From Eutreptiella sp. 'Long Island Sound 2002' (Eukaryota; Euglenozoa; Euglenophyceae; Eutreptiales; Eutreptiaceae), in contig OZ038393.1 in assembly GCA_964036045.1 (NCBI GenBank), positions 45,376,429 through 45,440,428 on the forward strand: a DNA stretch of 64,000 bases, given 5' to 3'. This document shows positions 9,715 through 20,596 of this stretch, piece by piece (the stretch's first letter is position 1; every line of letters begins with the position of its first letter). The notes below the pieces were generated by a model. The model did no database searches. It worked only from the letters and a program-made list of their open reading frames with translations, and was not told where the DNA came from. A program made the position numbers and the translations under genes.

Positions 9715-10412
9715 TCCGCATGGTTCTCAGTGTCCCGTGCCTGCTCCCTCCTGTGCCCATACTTACTGGAGGAGGTACGTATCCGGGTGGAAACGGAAGA
9801 TGAGGAAGTGCGGGCAGCGGGGAGGACTTACTGTACGCCTCGAAGGCTTCTTGCGCCATCCGCCGCCCCGGTCGAGGGGAGGGCCCCTGTTTCGGCACCC
9901 AACAGCCCGGGGGGGGCCGACCGCCCATCCTTTCCCTGGTGCCTGTGTATCCACTTCCGAGCGGCCTGATACCGGTGCCGTGGTATCAGTCCGCTGGAAG
10001 TGGCGGCTACAAAGCGGCCGGGCGCTCTCGTCCCCCGGGCCTCTGCCACCCCCGAGCGCGATGGAGGCCCCTAAGGTCCTATGGCACAGACGCGGGGAGA
10101 CGGACGGGGGATTCATTTGTGGCATCCCCTGGCCACCTAGTTAATCAGTCCAGCACAATCTACGCCGCAGGGGGCCCACCGGTTGGCGCCGCTGGTGCCC
10201 GTCCCCTCTGCGTCACACTTACTGCAACAGGCGCAGGGGGTCCAGTGGATGGCGCCACTGGCGCGTGTCCCCTCTGCGCCACTGGTTGGGTCATAGCACG
10301 GGAGGCCCTACGGATGGTGCCGCAGGTGCCCGTCCCCCCGTGTCGCTTTCTGCCTCCTGCTCCAGGCTTGACGGACGTGACATGACGCATGATTGAGGTC
10401 AGAGTTGGGTTC
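9715..10412. other. Left-arm-specific segment without a gene
   Basis: This segment interrupts the left arm relative to the mirrored right arm, where the flanking blocks are adjacent near 16020. It contains three degenerate copies of a roughly 70-bp unit with GTCCCCTCTGCG at about 10160-10340. No coding frame is supported. Confidence 0.5.
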
Positions 10413-10782
10413 AGGACGCGCACGGCGCATGGCACGACGTTTGGCAACTATCCCCTACCCTGCCCCCGCTGCTCCCTCCCTCGCCCTCTGTGCTCGCCTA
10501 ATGCTGAGCATGCCCCTATCTCCCTCGTCGCTCCCTCTCTCTGCTCTGGCTAGCACGGGGCGAAGCAATTCGCGAGGCAACCCTCCCTCCTTGCTGCCCC
10601 CCTCCACTCCCGTTCTCTGGCCTAGCCCTGCCCCTCGTGTGTTCGTTCCCCCTCGTCCTCCCTCGCCCACTTTCCCAGGCCCCTGGGTCCTTGGCCCTCT
10701 GTCTCCTTGTCCCCGTCCTCGCTGTTCCCTCCGTGCATACACACCGCGGAGCAACACACGGCACCTCACCCTTTCCCTCTTC

Positions 10783-12216
10783 TCAGGAGCTGTACCAGAC
10801 TGGCACCCGGTTGGCGCTTTATCAGAGGTACCCCACAGCCCTCGTGCGCCCGTGGCACCCCTCAGTTCTGCGGGCCCTGAGCGCTGACAGCCTCCCCCTG
10901 CTGCAGCTGCAGCGCATGACCCTGCTGCGCCTGCTCGAGGTCCGCAGACCGCCACAGGGGTATGGCGCGTCCGACTGCCCTTTCTGCCACGGTTCAGCTC
11001 TGGATCTGAACGCCCACCTGGCGGGGGGATGCAGGGCCTATTACCTGATGGGCGTTGACATGTTCCAGACCCTCCTGTACCACCTGGTGCGGGTGACCAC
11101 ACTGCGGCCTGCCCGCAGCCACCGGGGACTGGCAGTCTGCGACGCCACAGGGATCGAGTACACTATCCTGGACCCAATACAACGCACAGCACCACTGGTG
11201 TCCCCCAGCGTGGACATCAGCCCGAGCGGCCACGCCCAAGCGAGCCCCGGGCGACCAATGGCCGGGTGCGACGCCGACGACATCGTACAGGGCGTCCTGG
11301 CGGCGGCTGCCCACCCCGACCACACCCTGCTGTGGGCCCTTGGGCGAAGTGGCGTGGAGCCCTCGGCAGATGGAGCGGGGCCATGGCTGTCCTTCGGGGA
11401 CGAAGTCCTACTCCAATATGTATTGCGGGCGCTGGACCGATGGGTGCTGCGCGTCCGATATAGGCTACAGCAGCCCCTTCCGGCACTAAGCGGGGTTCTA
11501 GGGCGGCCGGCCGCGGTGGTGTATATGTGTATTCAAGCTACAGATTTAGATTTGCTCTCAGCCAGCCCACGGAAGCGGCAAGCGCCGCCCACGTGTTCCT
11601 CATAGACACGGACCTTGAGTGGGCGGTACGCCACGCCCATGCAGACCATTTGCACTTGACAGGCCTAGCGCCGCGGAGGTGCGTCCTCTGGGACCCTCGT
11701 ACTCCCTGGGCGGAGTAAAAATGAGTAACCCGACCAGTGCTCGTGCCCGCGACCAGGGAGGGGACAGGGAGGGAGCAACGAGGACGCGCGGGCCCCGCAG
11801 GGGGGGGTGCAGGGCGCTAGGGCCAGCGCCGAGGGCGAGCCTCCGCGCCCACCCCTCCCTCAGAACGGAACGCTCCGGGGCGCCCCAGCCGGTGGGCGCC
11901 GGCACGAAAGCTCGGGGCGCACCACGGACACACCACCGACGGGGCGGGGGGAGACCGAGGAGGCCGGAGCGACGACGAACAGCCAAGGTACGAACGGGCA
12001 AGGCGCCGCGCGCAACGCGGTGGACCCGGGCGTGCCTTACACGGGGACAGGGAAAAAGCGAGAGCGCGCCAGAGCGACACGCGCGAGCCCCAGTGCGCGT
12101 GGTTCATGCGACATATAGCGTGTCACGCTGCCCCTGCCGCCCGTGGCCTACAGCCTAGGGGGCCCTGGCCTAGCGCCGGGACATAGCAGCAGCAACCAAC
12201 CAACCAACCAACCAAC
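10783..12216 (+). mobile_element. 5'-truncated LINE insertion with (CCAA)n tail and 12-bp target duplication
   Basis: CTTTCCCTCTTC occurs at 10771-10782 just before the insertion and again at 12217-12228 just after a (CCAA)n tail (about 12191-12216). Removing the insert restores a sequence like the paralogous repeat units at 12830-12850 and 13570-13600. The insert carries the 3' end of a LINE ORF2 and about 500 bp of 3' UTR. It is absent from the matching place in the right arm, so it arrived after the inverted arms formed. Confidence 0.88.
10784..11718 (+). pseudogene. C-terminal end of a LINE ORF2 (zinc-knuckle region)
   Basis: The open frame begins at the truncation point with no start codon of its own. 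It has an LTLLRLLE-like helix and the Cys-His cluster CPFCHGSALDLNAH followed by GGC, the C-x2-C...H...C knuckle typical of the end of LINE ORF2 proteins. The frame stops at 11605. From about 11530 a second frame gives protein-like sequence (HVFLIDTDLEWAV) up to 11718, so a frameshift near 11530 is likely. The product is only the tail of a reverse-transcriptase polyprotein and is not expected to work. Confidence 0.65.
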
Positions 12217-12228
12217 CTTTCCCTCTTC

Positions 12229-13845
12229 ACCTTGCCTCCCCCAGGCGCCCTGGTCTCTAGGCTTGTGGCACGCATGCCGCACCGCACCCTCCTGCGGCCT
12301 CCGTCTCTCTATGTCCCCTGCCCTGTTACCCCTCTACCTCTTGCAGGACACTGTATAGGCAGTTCGCACGCATGTCGCAGGCACGCACCTGGCCCTCGTT
12401 GTATGACTCTACGCAGGACACTGCACCCATGGGGGTGGACCGCTTTGCGGCAGCGCGCCGCGGCGCTCCGCCTTGTCCAGTGCCCCCGCGCACTGCGGGC
12501 GGCTCGCTCGGTTGTGGGGCACCTTTGTGCTTCTGCCCCACGCTCGCTCCTTCATGCCGCCGTGGCGCGCCCTCTTCCCTACCCTGCCTTCTCTGCCCCT
12601 CTGCCCTCCGGCCAGCGCGTGTAAAATGTGGGGCAATTCGCGTTGCAGCGCTCCCTCTTTGCCCCCTCTCTCTGCCCTGGCCCCTTGGCCCTGTCCTGCC
12701 CCCTGTCTGCTCGCCCTCCCTCGTCCTCATGTGCCCCCCTTCCCTTGTCCCTTGGTCCCTGGCTCTCGGTGTCTCTGTCCCCGTCCTCCCTTTACCCTCC
12801 CGGCATACAGTTCGCGGAGCAACACGCGAGGCACCCCTCACACTCCCCCTTCACCTTGCCGCTCCCAGGCGCCCTGGTTCCGTCCGCACCAGCCCGCAGC
12901 CTGCGGCCCTCTTCTCCCGCCCTACCTCCCCCTCCCTCCCCTGCCCTTTTCCCTCTCTACACTTACATTTATACACTACGCAGGACACTTTGTAGGCAAG
13001 TCGCACGCATGTCGCAGGCACGCACCCGGCCCCTCCCTCCCTGCCCTGCCCTTTCCCTTCCCTCCCTACGCAGAACACTTCGCAGGACACCGTGTAGGCA
13101 TGTCGCACGCACGTCGCAGGCACGCACCTCACCTTTGTTGTATAACTCTACGCAGGACACTGCACCCATGGGGGTGGACCGCCTCGCGGCAGCGCGCCGC
13201 GGTGCTCCGCCTTGTCCAGTGCCCCCGCGCACTGCGGGCAGCTCGCTCGGTTGTGGGGCACCTTTGTGCTTCCGCCCCACACTGGCTCCTTCATGCCGCC
13301 GTGGCACGCCCTCTTCCCTGCCCCGCCTTCTCTGCCCCTCTGCCCTCCGGCCAGCGCGAGCACAATGCGGAGCAATTCGCGTGGCAGCGCTCCCTCTTTG
13401 CCCCCTCTCTCTGCCCTGGCCCCTTGGCCCTGTCCTGCCCCCTGTCTGCTCGCCCTCCCTTGTCCTCTCGTGCCCCCCTTTCCAGGTCCCTTGGTCCCTG
13501 GCCCTCGGTGTCTCTGTCCCCGTCCTCCCTTTACCCTCCCGGCATACACTTCGCGGAGCAATACGCAAGGCACCCCTCCCCCTTCCCCTCTCACCTTGCC
13601 GCTCCCAGGCGCCCTGGTTCCGTCCGCACCGGCCCGCAGCCTGCGGCCCTCTACTCCCGCCCTACCTCCCCCTCCCTCCCTTGCCCTTTTCCCTCTCTAC
13701 ACTCCGCAGGACACTACGCAGGACACTTTGTAGGCAAGTCGCACGCATGTCGCAGGCACGCACCCGGCCCCTCCCTCCCTGCCCTGCCCTTTCCCCTCTC
13801 TTCACTACGCAGAATACTTCGCAGGACATTGTGTAGGCATGTCGC
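12229..13845 (+). repeat. Tandem modules of about 730 bp, left arm
   Basis: Two long related units (about 12410-13080 and 13150-13790) share a block starting GCAGGACACTGCACCCATGG, a CCAGTGCCCCCGCGCACTGC dyad, and a pyrimidine-rich tail. Related units are inverted at 14171-15870. The open frames in all three frames reflect the C-rich composition and are not taken as genes. Confidence 0.7.
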
Positions 13846-13846
13846 A

Positions 13847-13856
13847 AAAAAATAGA

Positions 13857-13939
<83 letters not shown>

Positions 13940-13945
13940 CTATTT
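13847..13945. repeat. (TA)n palindromic centre of the foldback region
   Basis: A (TA)n run is bounded by an A7-TAGATA block on the left and TCTA-T8 on the right, which are inverted copies of each other. It separates plus-oriented modules from minus-oriented ones. Confidence 0.9.
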
Positions 13946-13959
13946 TTTTTCGATGTCTT

Positions 13960-14170
13960 GCAGATTTTTGTGATGGATCCCCCCCGGCGACCAGGCGCCG
14001 AGGGGGGTACAGTGAAACCCTGGCCGGGGGGCAGCCGGGGCCTACCAGGGCCGCGCCCCCCGCGGCATTTGGAGTGGCTGCCCGCGGCGGCGGCTCCTGC
14101 GGGGGCTGTGGCAGCGGCGGGCGGCCACAGCGTGGTGCCAACCAGCCCGACGACGCCGCCGATAGAGGCT
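13960..14170. other. GC-rich spacer right of the foldback centre
   Basis: This stretch has no mirrored partner in the left arm. It holds short dyads such as GGCGACCAGGCGCC and many GGC/GCG runs. No gene is seen. Confidence 0.4.
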
Positions 14171-15870
14171 AGGTGCGTGCCTACGACATGCCTGCGACGT
14201 GCCTGCGACTTGCTTACACAGTGTCCCGCGTGGTGTCCGAGGGGGAAAAGGGCAGGGGAGGGAGGGGGGGGCAGGGCGGGAGTAGAGGGACAAAGGCCGC
14301 AGGCGGGTGCAGTGCGACGTGCGTGCCACAAGCCCCGGGACCAGGGCACCAGGGGGCGGTAAGGTGAAGAGGGAGTGGGAGGGATGCCTCGCGTATTGCT
14401 CTGCGAAGTGTATGTCAGGGGGGTAAAGGGAGGACGGGCACAGGGGGACAGAGGGCCAGGGACCCTAGGGGCATGGGAAGGGGGGCAAGGGAGGACGAGG
14501 GAGGGCGAGCAGACAGGGGGCAGGACAGGGCCAGGGGGCTGGGGCAGAGAGGGAGGGCAGAGAGGGAGCGCTGCCTCGCGAATTGCTCCGCATCGTGCTC
14601 GCGCTGGCCGGAGGGCAGAGGGGCAGAGGTGGCAGGGCAGGGAAGAGGGCGTGCCACGGCGGCATGAAAGAGCAAACGTGGGGCAGGAGCAAAAAGGTGC
14701 CCCACAACCTAGCGAGCCGCCCGCAGCGCGCGGGGGCACTGGACAAGGCGGGGCGCCGCGGCCTGCTGCCACAAGGCAGTCCGCCCCCGAAGGTGCAGTG
14801 TCCTGCGTAGTGTCATGCAACGAGGGCCGGCAAGGACGAGGGAAGAGGGCACGAACAGGGCGAAAGAGGTAGGGCACTTAGGAAAAAGGCCACAGGCGGG
14901 TGCAGTGCGACGTGCGTGCCACTAGCCCAGGGACCAGGGCACCAGGGGGCGGAAAGGTGAAGGGGGAGAGGGAGGGATGCCACGCGTATTGCTCCGCGAA
15001 GTGTACGCCGGGGAGGTAAAGGGAAGACGGAGACAGGGAGACAGAGGGCCAGGGACACAGGGGCCTGGGAAGGGGGGCAAGGGAGGACGAGGGAGAACGA
15101 GCACACAAGGGGCAGAGCTGGGCCAGGGAGCGGGAGCAGAGGGGGGGAGCAGGGAGGGAGGGTTGCCTCGCGAATTGCTCCGCACCGTGCTCGCGCTGGC
15201 CGGAGGGCGGCTAGTGTGAGCGGACCAGGGGCAAGAACGACGAGGGTGCCCCGCGACCGAGCTGACCGCCTGCGGCGAGCGGGGGCCCTGGACGTGCCGC
15301 GGCCGCTAGGCAGCCTGCCTCCGGAGGTATCGTGTGCGGTACAAGGTGCGTGCCACAAACCGGGAGCTCAGGACACCAGAGGGCAGCAAGGGAGAGAGGG
15401 AGTGGGAGGGTTGCCATGCGCATTGCTCTGCACGGTGCACGCCGAGGGAATAGAGGGAGGAGGGGGACAGAGAGACAGGAGGCCGGAGACCCAGCAACCA
15501 GGGACGAGGGGGCAAGGTGAGGGAGGGCGAGCGGACAGGGGGCAGGACAGGGCAGGGGGGCCGGGGCAGAGAGGGGGGCAGAGAGGGAGCGCTGCCTCGC
15601 GAATTGCTCCGCACTGTGCTCGCGCTAGCCGGAGGGAAGAGGGTCGGAGATGGCAGGGCAGAGAAGGGGGCAACATGGTGCCCCACAACCGAGCGAGCCG
15701 CCCGCGGCGCGCGGGGGCTGTGGGCAAGGCGGGGTGCCGCGGCGTGCTGCCACAAGGCAGCCCGCTGCCAAAGGTGCAGTGTGCTGTGTGCCTGCGTAGT
15801 GACAAGCATCGAGGGCCGGCAAGGACGAGGGAAGAGGGCACGGGCAGGGCGAAAGAGGTAGGACACTTAG
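14171..15870 (-). repeat. Tandem modules, right arm (inverted)
   Basis: Three partial units read on the minus strand match those at 12229-13845, including the GCAGGACACTGCACCT-type start and the CCAGTGCCCCCGCG block. They differ by many small changes and by deletions. Confidence 0.65.
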
Positions 15871-16094
15871 GAGGCGAGCGAAGGCCGGACAGCCGGAGCA
15901 GAGAGAGAGAGCGACGAGGGAGGCAGGGGCATTGCTCAGCACCATGCGAGCAGTGAGGGCGAGGGAGGGAGCAGAGGGGGCAGGGTAGGGGATAGTTGCC
16001 ATGCGTCGTGCCGTGCGCCGTGCGCGTCCTGGCGACTACCGCCAAGGGGCAACGGCGGCTGGAGATCGTGGGGTGCGGAGCCTATACCGTGGAG

Positions 16095-17060
16095 GAGGGC
16101 GGGAAGGCCCAAAGGAGAAACCCCCCCCCCCCCCGCTGCAGCCAAGTGCCGCACGCCGTGCTTGCGTCGTGCTTGCGTCGTGTCTGCGACATGCGTGCAA
16201 CGAAGGGACGACGACAAGGGCGCCCCCCCCCCCCCACACACCTCCGCCCCCCCGGGGGTGCGCACGCAAGGTAGGAGGGGCGACGACGGGTGAAACACGG
16301 CAGCCCCCCCCCCCTGCATAGGGACAAGTGCCGCGCCTCGTGCCTGCGCCATGCTTGCGTCGTGCCTGCGACGTGCGTGCTACGAAGGGAAGACGACAAG
16401 GGTGCCCCCCCCCCCCCCCCCCCACACACCTCCGCCCCCCCGAGGGTGGGGGATGCAGGTAGGGGGGGGCGAAAAGCGCCCCCCCCCCCCCGAGGACAAA
16501 GCGGCAGGGTGGGGAGGCAGCGGCGAGAGGGTGCGGGACGGACCACACGACCCTACCCGTAGGAAGCACGCGCCGTGCAAGCCCCAGCGGGGGGACCACC
16601 GGGGGTGCGAACGCAGGGTAGGAAGGGCGACGACGGGAGCCACACGGCATGCCCCCCCCCTGCGGAGGGACAGGTGCCGCGCCTCATGCCTGCGCCGTGC
16701 TAGCGTCGTGCCTGCGACATGCGTGCAACGAAGGGAAGACGACAAGGCCCCCCCCCCCCACACACACCTCCGCCCCCCGAAGGGTGGGGGGTGAAGGTAG
16801 GGAGGGGCGGACAGCGCCCCCCCCCCCCCCCGAGGACAAAGCGGCAAGGTGGGGAGGCAGCGGAGAGAGGGTGCGGGACGGACCACACGACCGTGCCCGT
16901 AGGAAGCACGCGCCGTGCAAGCCCCAGCGGGGGGGGCACCGGGGGAGCGAACGCAGGGTAGGAAGGGCGATGACGGGAGCCACACGGCAAGCCCCCCCCC
17001 GCCCCGCGCCTCGTGCCTTCGCCGTGCTTGCGACGTGCTTACGCCAGAGGACGGACAGCG
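16095..17060 (-). repeat. G/C-run tandem array, right arm (inverted)
   Basis: Units with C runs of 10-17 bases match the left-arm array at 8540-9655 when reverse-complemented, including the GCACGGCGCGTGCTT block. The array ends about 160 bp before the LHC exon. Confidence 0.75.
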
Positions 17061-17221
17061 AGGACGCCCCCCCCCCCCCACCCCCTTCTCCCCCACCCAC
17101 CCAAGAAAGGGGCGAGGACAGCACGGAGACGGCGAGGGGACACGGGGGGGGGGGGCAGAGGACAGACCGAAACGCCGGGGGGAGAGACAAGTGGCGAGCG
17201 GTGGAGGTAAAAAAAAAAAAA

Positions 17222-17755
17222 CCGCCGAGTTGGCCAGCCAAGTTGTCGTGAAGGGTGCCATCGAGGCTTACCGTGAGAACGGTGGTCCATTCAGTGGACG
17301 GGACCTTGATCTGGTGAACCCTAGTGGCAAGCAATTTGACCCTCTGGTTTCGGCCGACGACCCTGACACGGCTGCCGAACTGAAGGTGAAGGAGATCAAG
17401 GAGGGCCGAATGGCGATGCTCTCCTTGTTCGGCAACTATGTGCAGGCTGCCGTCACCGGCGAGGGCCCAGTTGAGCACTGGGCCTCCCACAATGCTGATC
17501 CGTTCGCGGTGAACGGGTTGACCCTTGAGCGAGCTGGCCAGTACACGCCGTCTGTGGCCAAGTTCACAGATGCTTGGAAGCAGAAGGAGCCCCAGGTGGA
17601 TTTGTCGGACTGTTTTGGTCCTCACCGCAAGACGTGGTTGGGCCCCAACGCTGCGGACAGCAACGTCCCAGACTACTTGACCGGTGAGTACCCTGGTGAC
17701 TACGGTTGGGGCAGCGCTGGGCTTGCTGCAGGCCCCAAGGCCTTCGAGCCAGCAC
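17222..17755 (+). CDS. Internal exon of a multi-domain chlorophyll a/b-binding protein (Lhcp/LHCII-like)
   Basis: The frame encodes the second half of one light-harvesting domain and the start of the next. The first part has VKGAIEAYRENGGP, the FDPL turn, then the third helix KVKEIKEGRMAM, NYVQA and SHNADPF, which match LHCII helix A, the Gln ligand (Chl a613) and the His ligand (Chl a614). The extension ERAGQYTPS recalls prasinophyte Lhcp tails. After a short linker, RKTWLGP, YLTGEYPGDYGW and AGLAAGPKAF match the N-terminus of a new LHC domain, so the mature proteins probably come from a polyprotein, as in Euglena and some other algae. It lacks a start, and the frame ends at a GT (17756, GTGGGTAG) just where the LHC reading would go on, so I read it as an exon. 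In the ExxNGR motif the Asn (a chlorophyll ligand) is Glu (EIKEGR). The upstream edge abuts the foldback A-run, so a disrupted gene remains possible. Confidence 0.82.
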
Positions 17756-17884
17756 GTGGGTAGCATCGCCATCTTCAATCTCGTCTTGTGCCCATGCTTG
17801 CTGCTTTGTTTCTTGGTTGCTGCAGTGCTGCACCCCTAGGAGTTGTGCTTGCTTGTTGCAGTGCTGCAGCTCTGCCATGCCTTG
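17756..17884 (+). other. Probable intron start after the LHC exon
   Basis: Non-coding sequence rich in TTGCTGC and TGCAG follows the putative donor. It merges at about 17885 into a copy of the Z repeat family. No further LHC exon is recognisable in the window. Confidence 0.45.
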
Positions 17885-18426
<542 letters not shown>

Positions 18427-18428
<2 letters not shown>

Positions 18429-19565
18429 CTACACCCCTTTCCCCTTAAATCCAGCTTACAAGCAACAAGCAACAAGCACTTCTCCTTTTTGTTTTGGCCA
18501 TTGCTCCGCCTCATCGCTCGGGGCTCTACTCTACTCTAGACATCCTAGAGCCTAGGTGGTGGCCTTGCCAAATCCAAGTTTCGAGCCAAAAACTCACCGG
18601 TGGCGCCCCGGGGCAGAGGCGCCAAGTCGGCAGGTGCCCTCCCAAAACTGCGCATTTTGTGCCCCAAAACAGCCTTTTTTGGCCTAAAACGGCCCCGAAA
18701 CCCAGTCATAACGGCCAAACCAACCCAGACGGTTCGTACACTCCACCTGCGCCACCATTGCCCGGGGAACAAGAGCCCTTTCTTGCCCTCTAGCTCCACG
18801 ATATGTCCGAGAAACGGCCCAAAAATGGCCCAACCTGGCCAAACTGTGCGTTATCGGTGTCCAACACAGCCAACACCAAGAAAGGGCCGCATCTTGGGTT
18901 ACGTGGCTCAAAACCAAGTTCCGAGGGCACCTATTCCGCCCGCAACCCCCCACTTTTTGTGGCTTCCAAGCCTCACGATCGCCCAACGAGATCCCTACAC
19001 CCTCGTACCAGTGGTCACTTCGTGTAGCCGGAGCGGAGCACAGCCCGCGCACAGTGGGGGCCAACGGTGGGTCCACCGGGGTCCCCGGGGCGAAAAAAAT
19101 GATTTTTTTCAAATTTGTTCTCAGACCACTTGGGATGCTCAAACAAGTGTTTTTGGCCTGTTTTGAGCCCGTGGTGGCGTGTTTTGGGCCACGGAAAAAC
19201 CCAAAATGCCTTGAAAATGTGCCATTTTGGGACCAAAAATGGCTCAAAAATGGGTCAAAAAAGCGTTTTCTCAAAAGTGATCCTAGCCCATTTCGGATGG
19301 TCAAACAAGTGTTTTTAGGGCATTTTGAGCCAGTGGTGCCGCGTTTTGGCCCATGGAAAATCCCAATATGCCTTGAAAAGGGGCCATTTTTGGACGAAAA
19401 GAGGGTCAAAAAATGGGTCAAAACGCATTGTTCTGAAATTGATCCTCGGCCATTTGGGAGTTTCAAACAAGGGTTTTTGGCTTTTTTTGAGCCCGAGATC
19501 ACGCGTTTTGGCCCATGGAGAATCCCAAAATGCCTTGAAAATGGGCCATTGTGGGACAACAACAA
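18427..19565 (+). mobile_element. Y-family non-coding element, copy 1 (right end missing)
   Basis: It starts with ACTACACCCCTTTCCCC after (TA)n. The family landmarks follow in order: GTTTTGGCCATTGCTCC, CTAGGTGGTGGCCTTGCC, GGGGCGAAAAAAATGATT, and tandem 150-bp units with CAAACAAGTGTTTTT and ATGCCTTGAAAATG. It lacks the right terminal block and stops where the Helitron satellite begins. No coding potential is seen; long AAAA/TTTT-GGCC blocks give shadow frames. Confidence 0.75.
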
Positions 19566-19664
19566 GTGACATTTTGAGTCCTCTTTGGTACAAGAGGGAT
19601 GAGTAATCCTTGCTGTGTTTAGCTGTTGTGTGCTTCGTTCATGGTGCTCTTTGCTCCTACTGAT

Positions 19665-20543
19665 TAGACTTTCAGAACAGGTGTACTCTTAACGGAGTTA
19701 CCTTCACATTCGCGCCACGTCTAATCATGGGAGCAAGACTTGCAACAATAGTGTGGAGTGTTTGGTACAAGAGGGACAAGTAGTTCCTTGTCTTTTTTTG
19801 CCGTTTGTGTGCGTTGTTCTTCCGTGCCCTTTGCTCTTAGTGATTGGACTTGGAGTACAGGTGTACTCTTAAAGGAGTTACCTTCACATTCGCGCCATGT
19901 CTAATCATGCGAGCAAGAGTTGGCAAAGAGGGACGAGTCGTTCCTTGCCGTGTTTTGCCGTTTGTGTGCTTTGTTCTTCTCTGCCCGTTGCTCTTAATGA
20001 TTGGACTTGGAGTACAGGTGTACTCTTAACGGAGTTACCTTCACATTCACGCCATGTCTAATCATGGGAGCAAGAGTTGGTACAAGAGGGACGAGTAGTT
20101 CTTTGCCGTGTTTTGCCGTTTGTGTGCTTTGTTCTTCTCTGCCCGTTGCTCTTAGTGATTGGACTTGGAGTACAGGTGTACTCTTAACGGAGTTACTTTC
20201 ACATTCACGCCATGTCTAATCAAGACGCAAGAGTTGCAGCAAAAGGCTGGAGTGTTTGGTACAAGAGGGACAAGTAGTTCCCTGCTTTTTTTTGACGTTT
20301 ATGTGCTTTGTTGTTCCAAGGGTACCAAAAGGTGAGGTTCTGCCTGGGCTTGGGTACTAGTTGGTAGGAATGGGGCTCATTCTTTGGGAGGATAAGCCCC
20401 ACCAACGCAAAACAAGATACTGCCATCCGGTTGGGTTTGAGGCTATACAAGTATATACGCCACCAACATTATCAATGATGCTTCTACGCCCCAAGTAGTC
20501 ACTTTTTTTCCCCCCAACTAATGTTTTTTCCTGCTCGCGGCAG
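19665..20543 (+). repeat. Tandem copies of the Helitron 5' end (about 157-bp units)
   Basis: Four units carry GTGTACTCTTAACGGAG, the following TTACCTTC, and a conserved ATGTCTAATCATGGGAG or close variant. Those bases match the start-codon region of the Helitron ORF at 20597. Motif copies fall at about 19683, 19866, 20024, 20181 and, in the element proper, 20566. The middle spacings are 157-158 bp. From 20230 to 20540 no gene is seen. Confidence 0.85.
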
Positions 20544-20596
20544 TTGGACTTGGAGTATAGGTGTACTCTTAACGGAGTTACCTTCTATTTCGCACC

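Larger units (their letters stand above)
8401..17222. repeat. Large imperfect inverted-repeat (foldback) region of about 8.8 kb
   Basis: The left half on the plus strand and the right half on the minus strand carry the same sequences in mirrored order: a T11 run (about 8401-8412) against an A12 run (about 17210-17221); G/C-run arrays 8540-9655 against 16095-17060; the block at 9628-9710 against 16020-16095; the block at 10412-10550 against 15870-16010; and related modules 12229-13845 against 14171-15870. The centre is a (TA)n palindrome at 13847-13945. The left arm holds two segments without a counterpart, 9715-10412 and the LINE fragment 10783-12216. Copy similarity is high but not perfect. 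It abuts the LHC exon, so it may be an insertion in an intron or into the gene. Confidence 0.7.

Noticed and set aside
12473-13855. Frames of 400-460 codons in the tandem modules
   Set aside because: All plus frames are open at once, with Pro/Leu/Ser-only composition from pyrimidine tracts.
18600-19565. Frames on both strands in the Y elements
   Set aside because: Copies carry frame-changing differences and the sequence is tandem AAAA/GGCC-type repeats; no domain.
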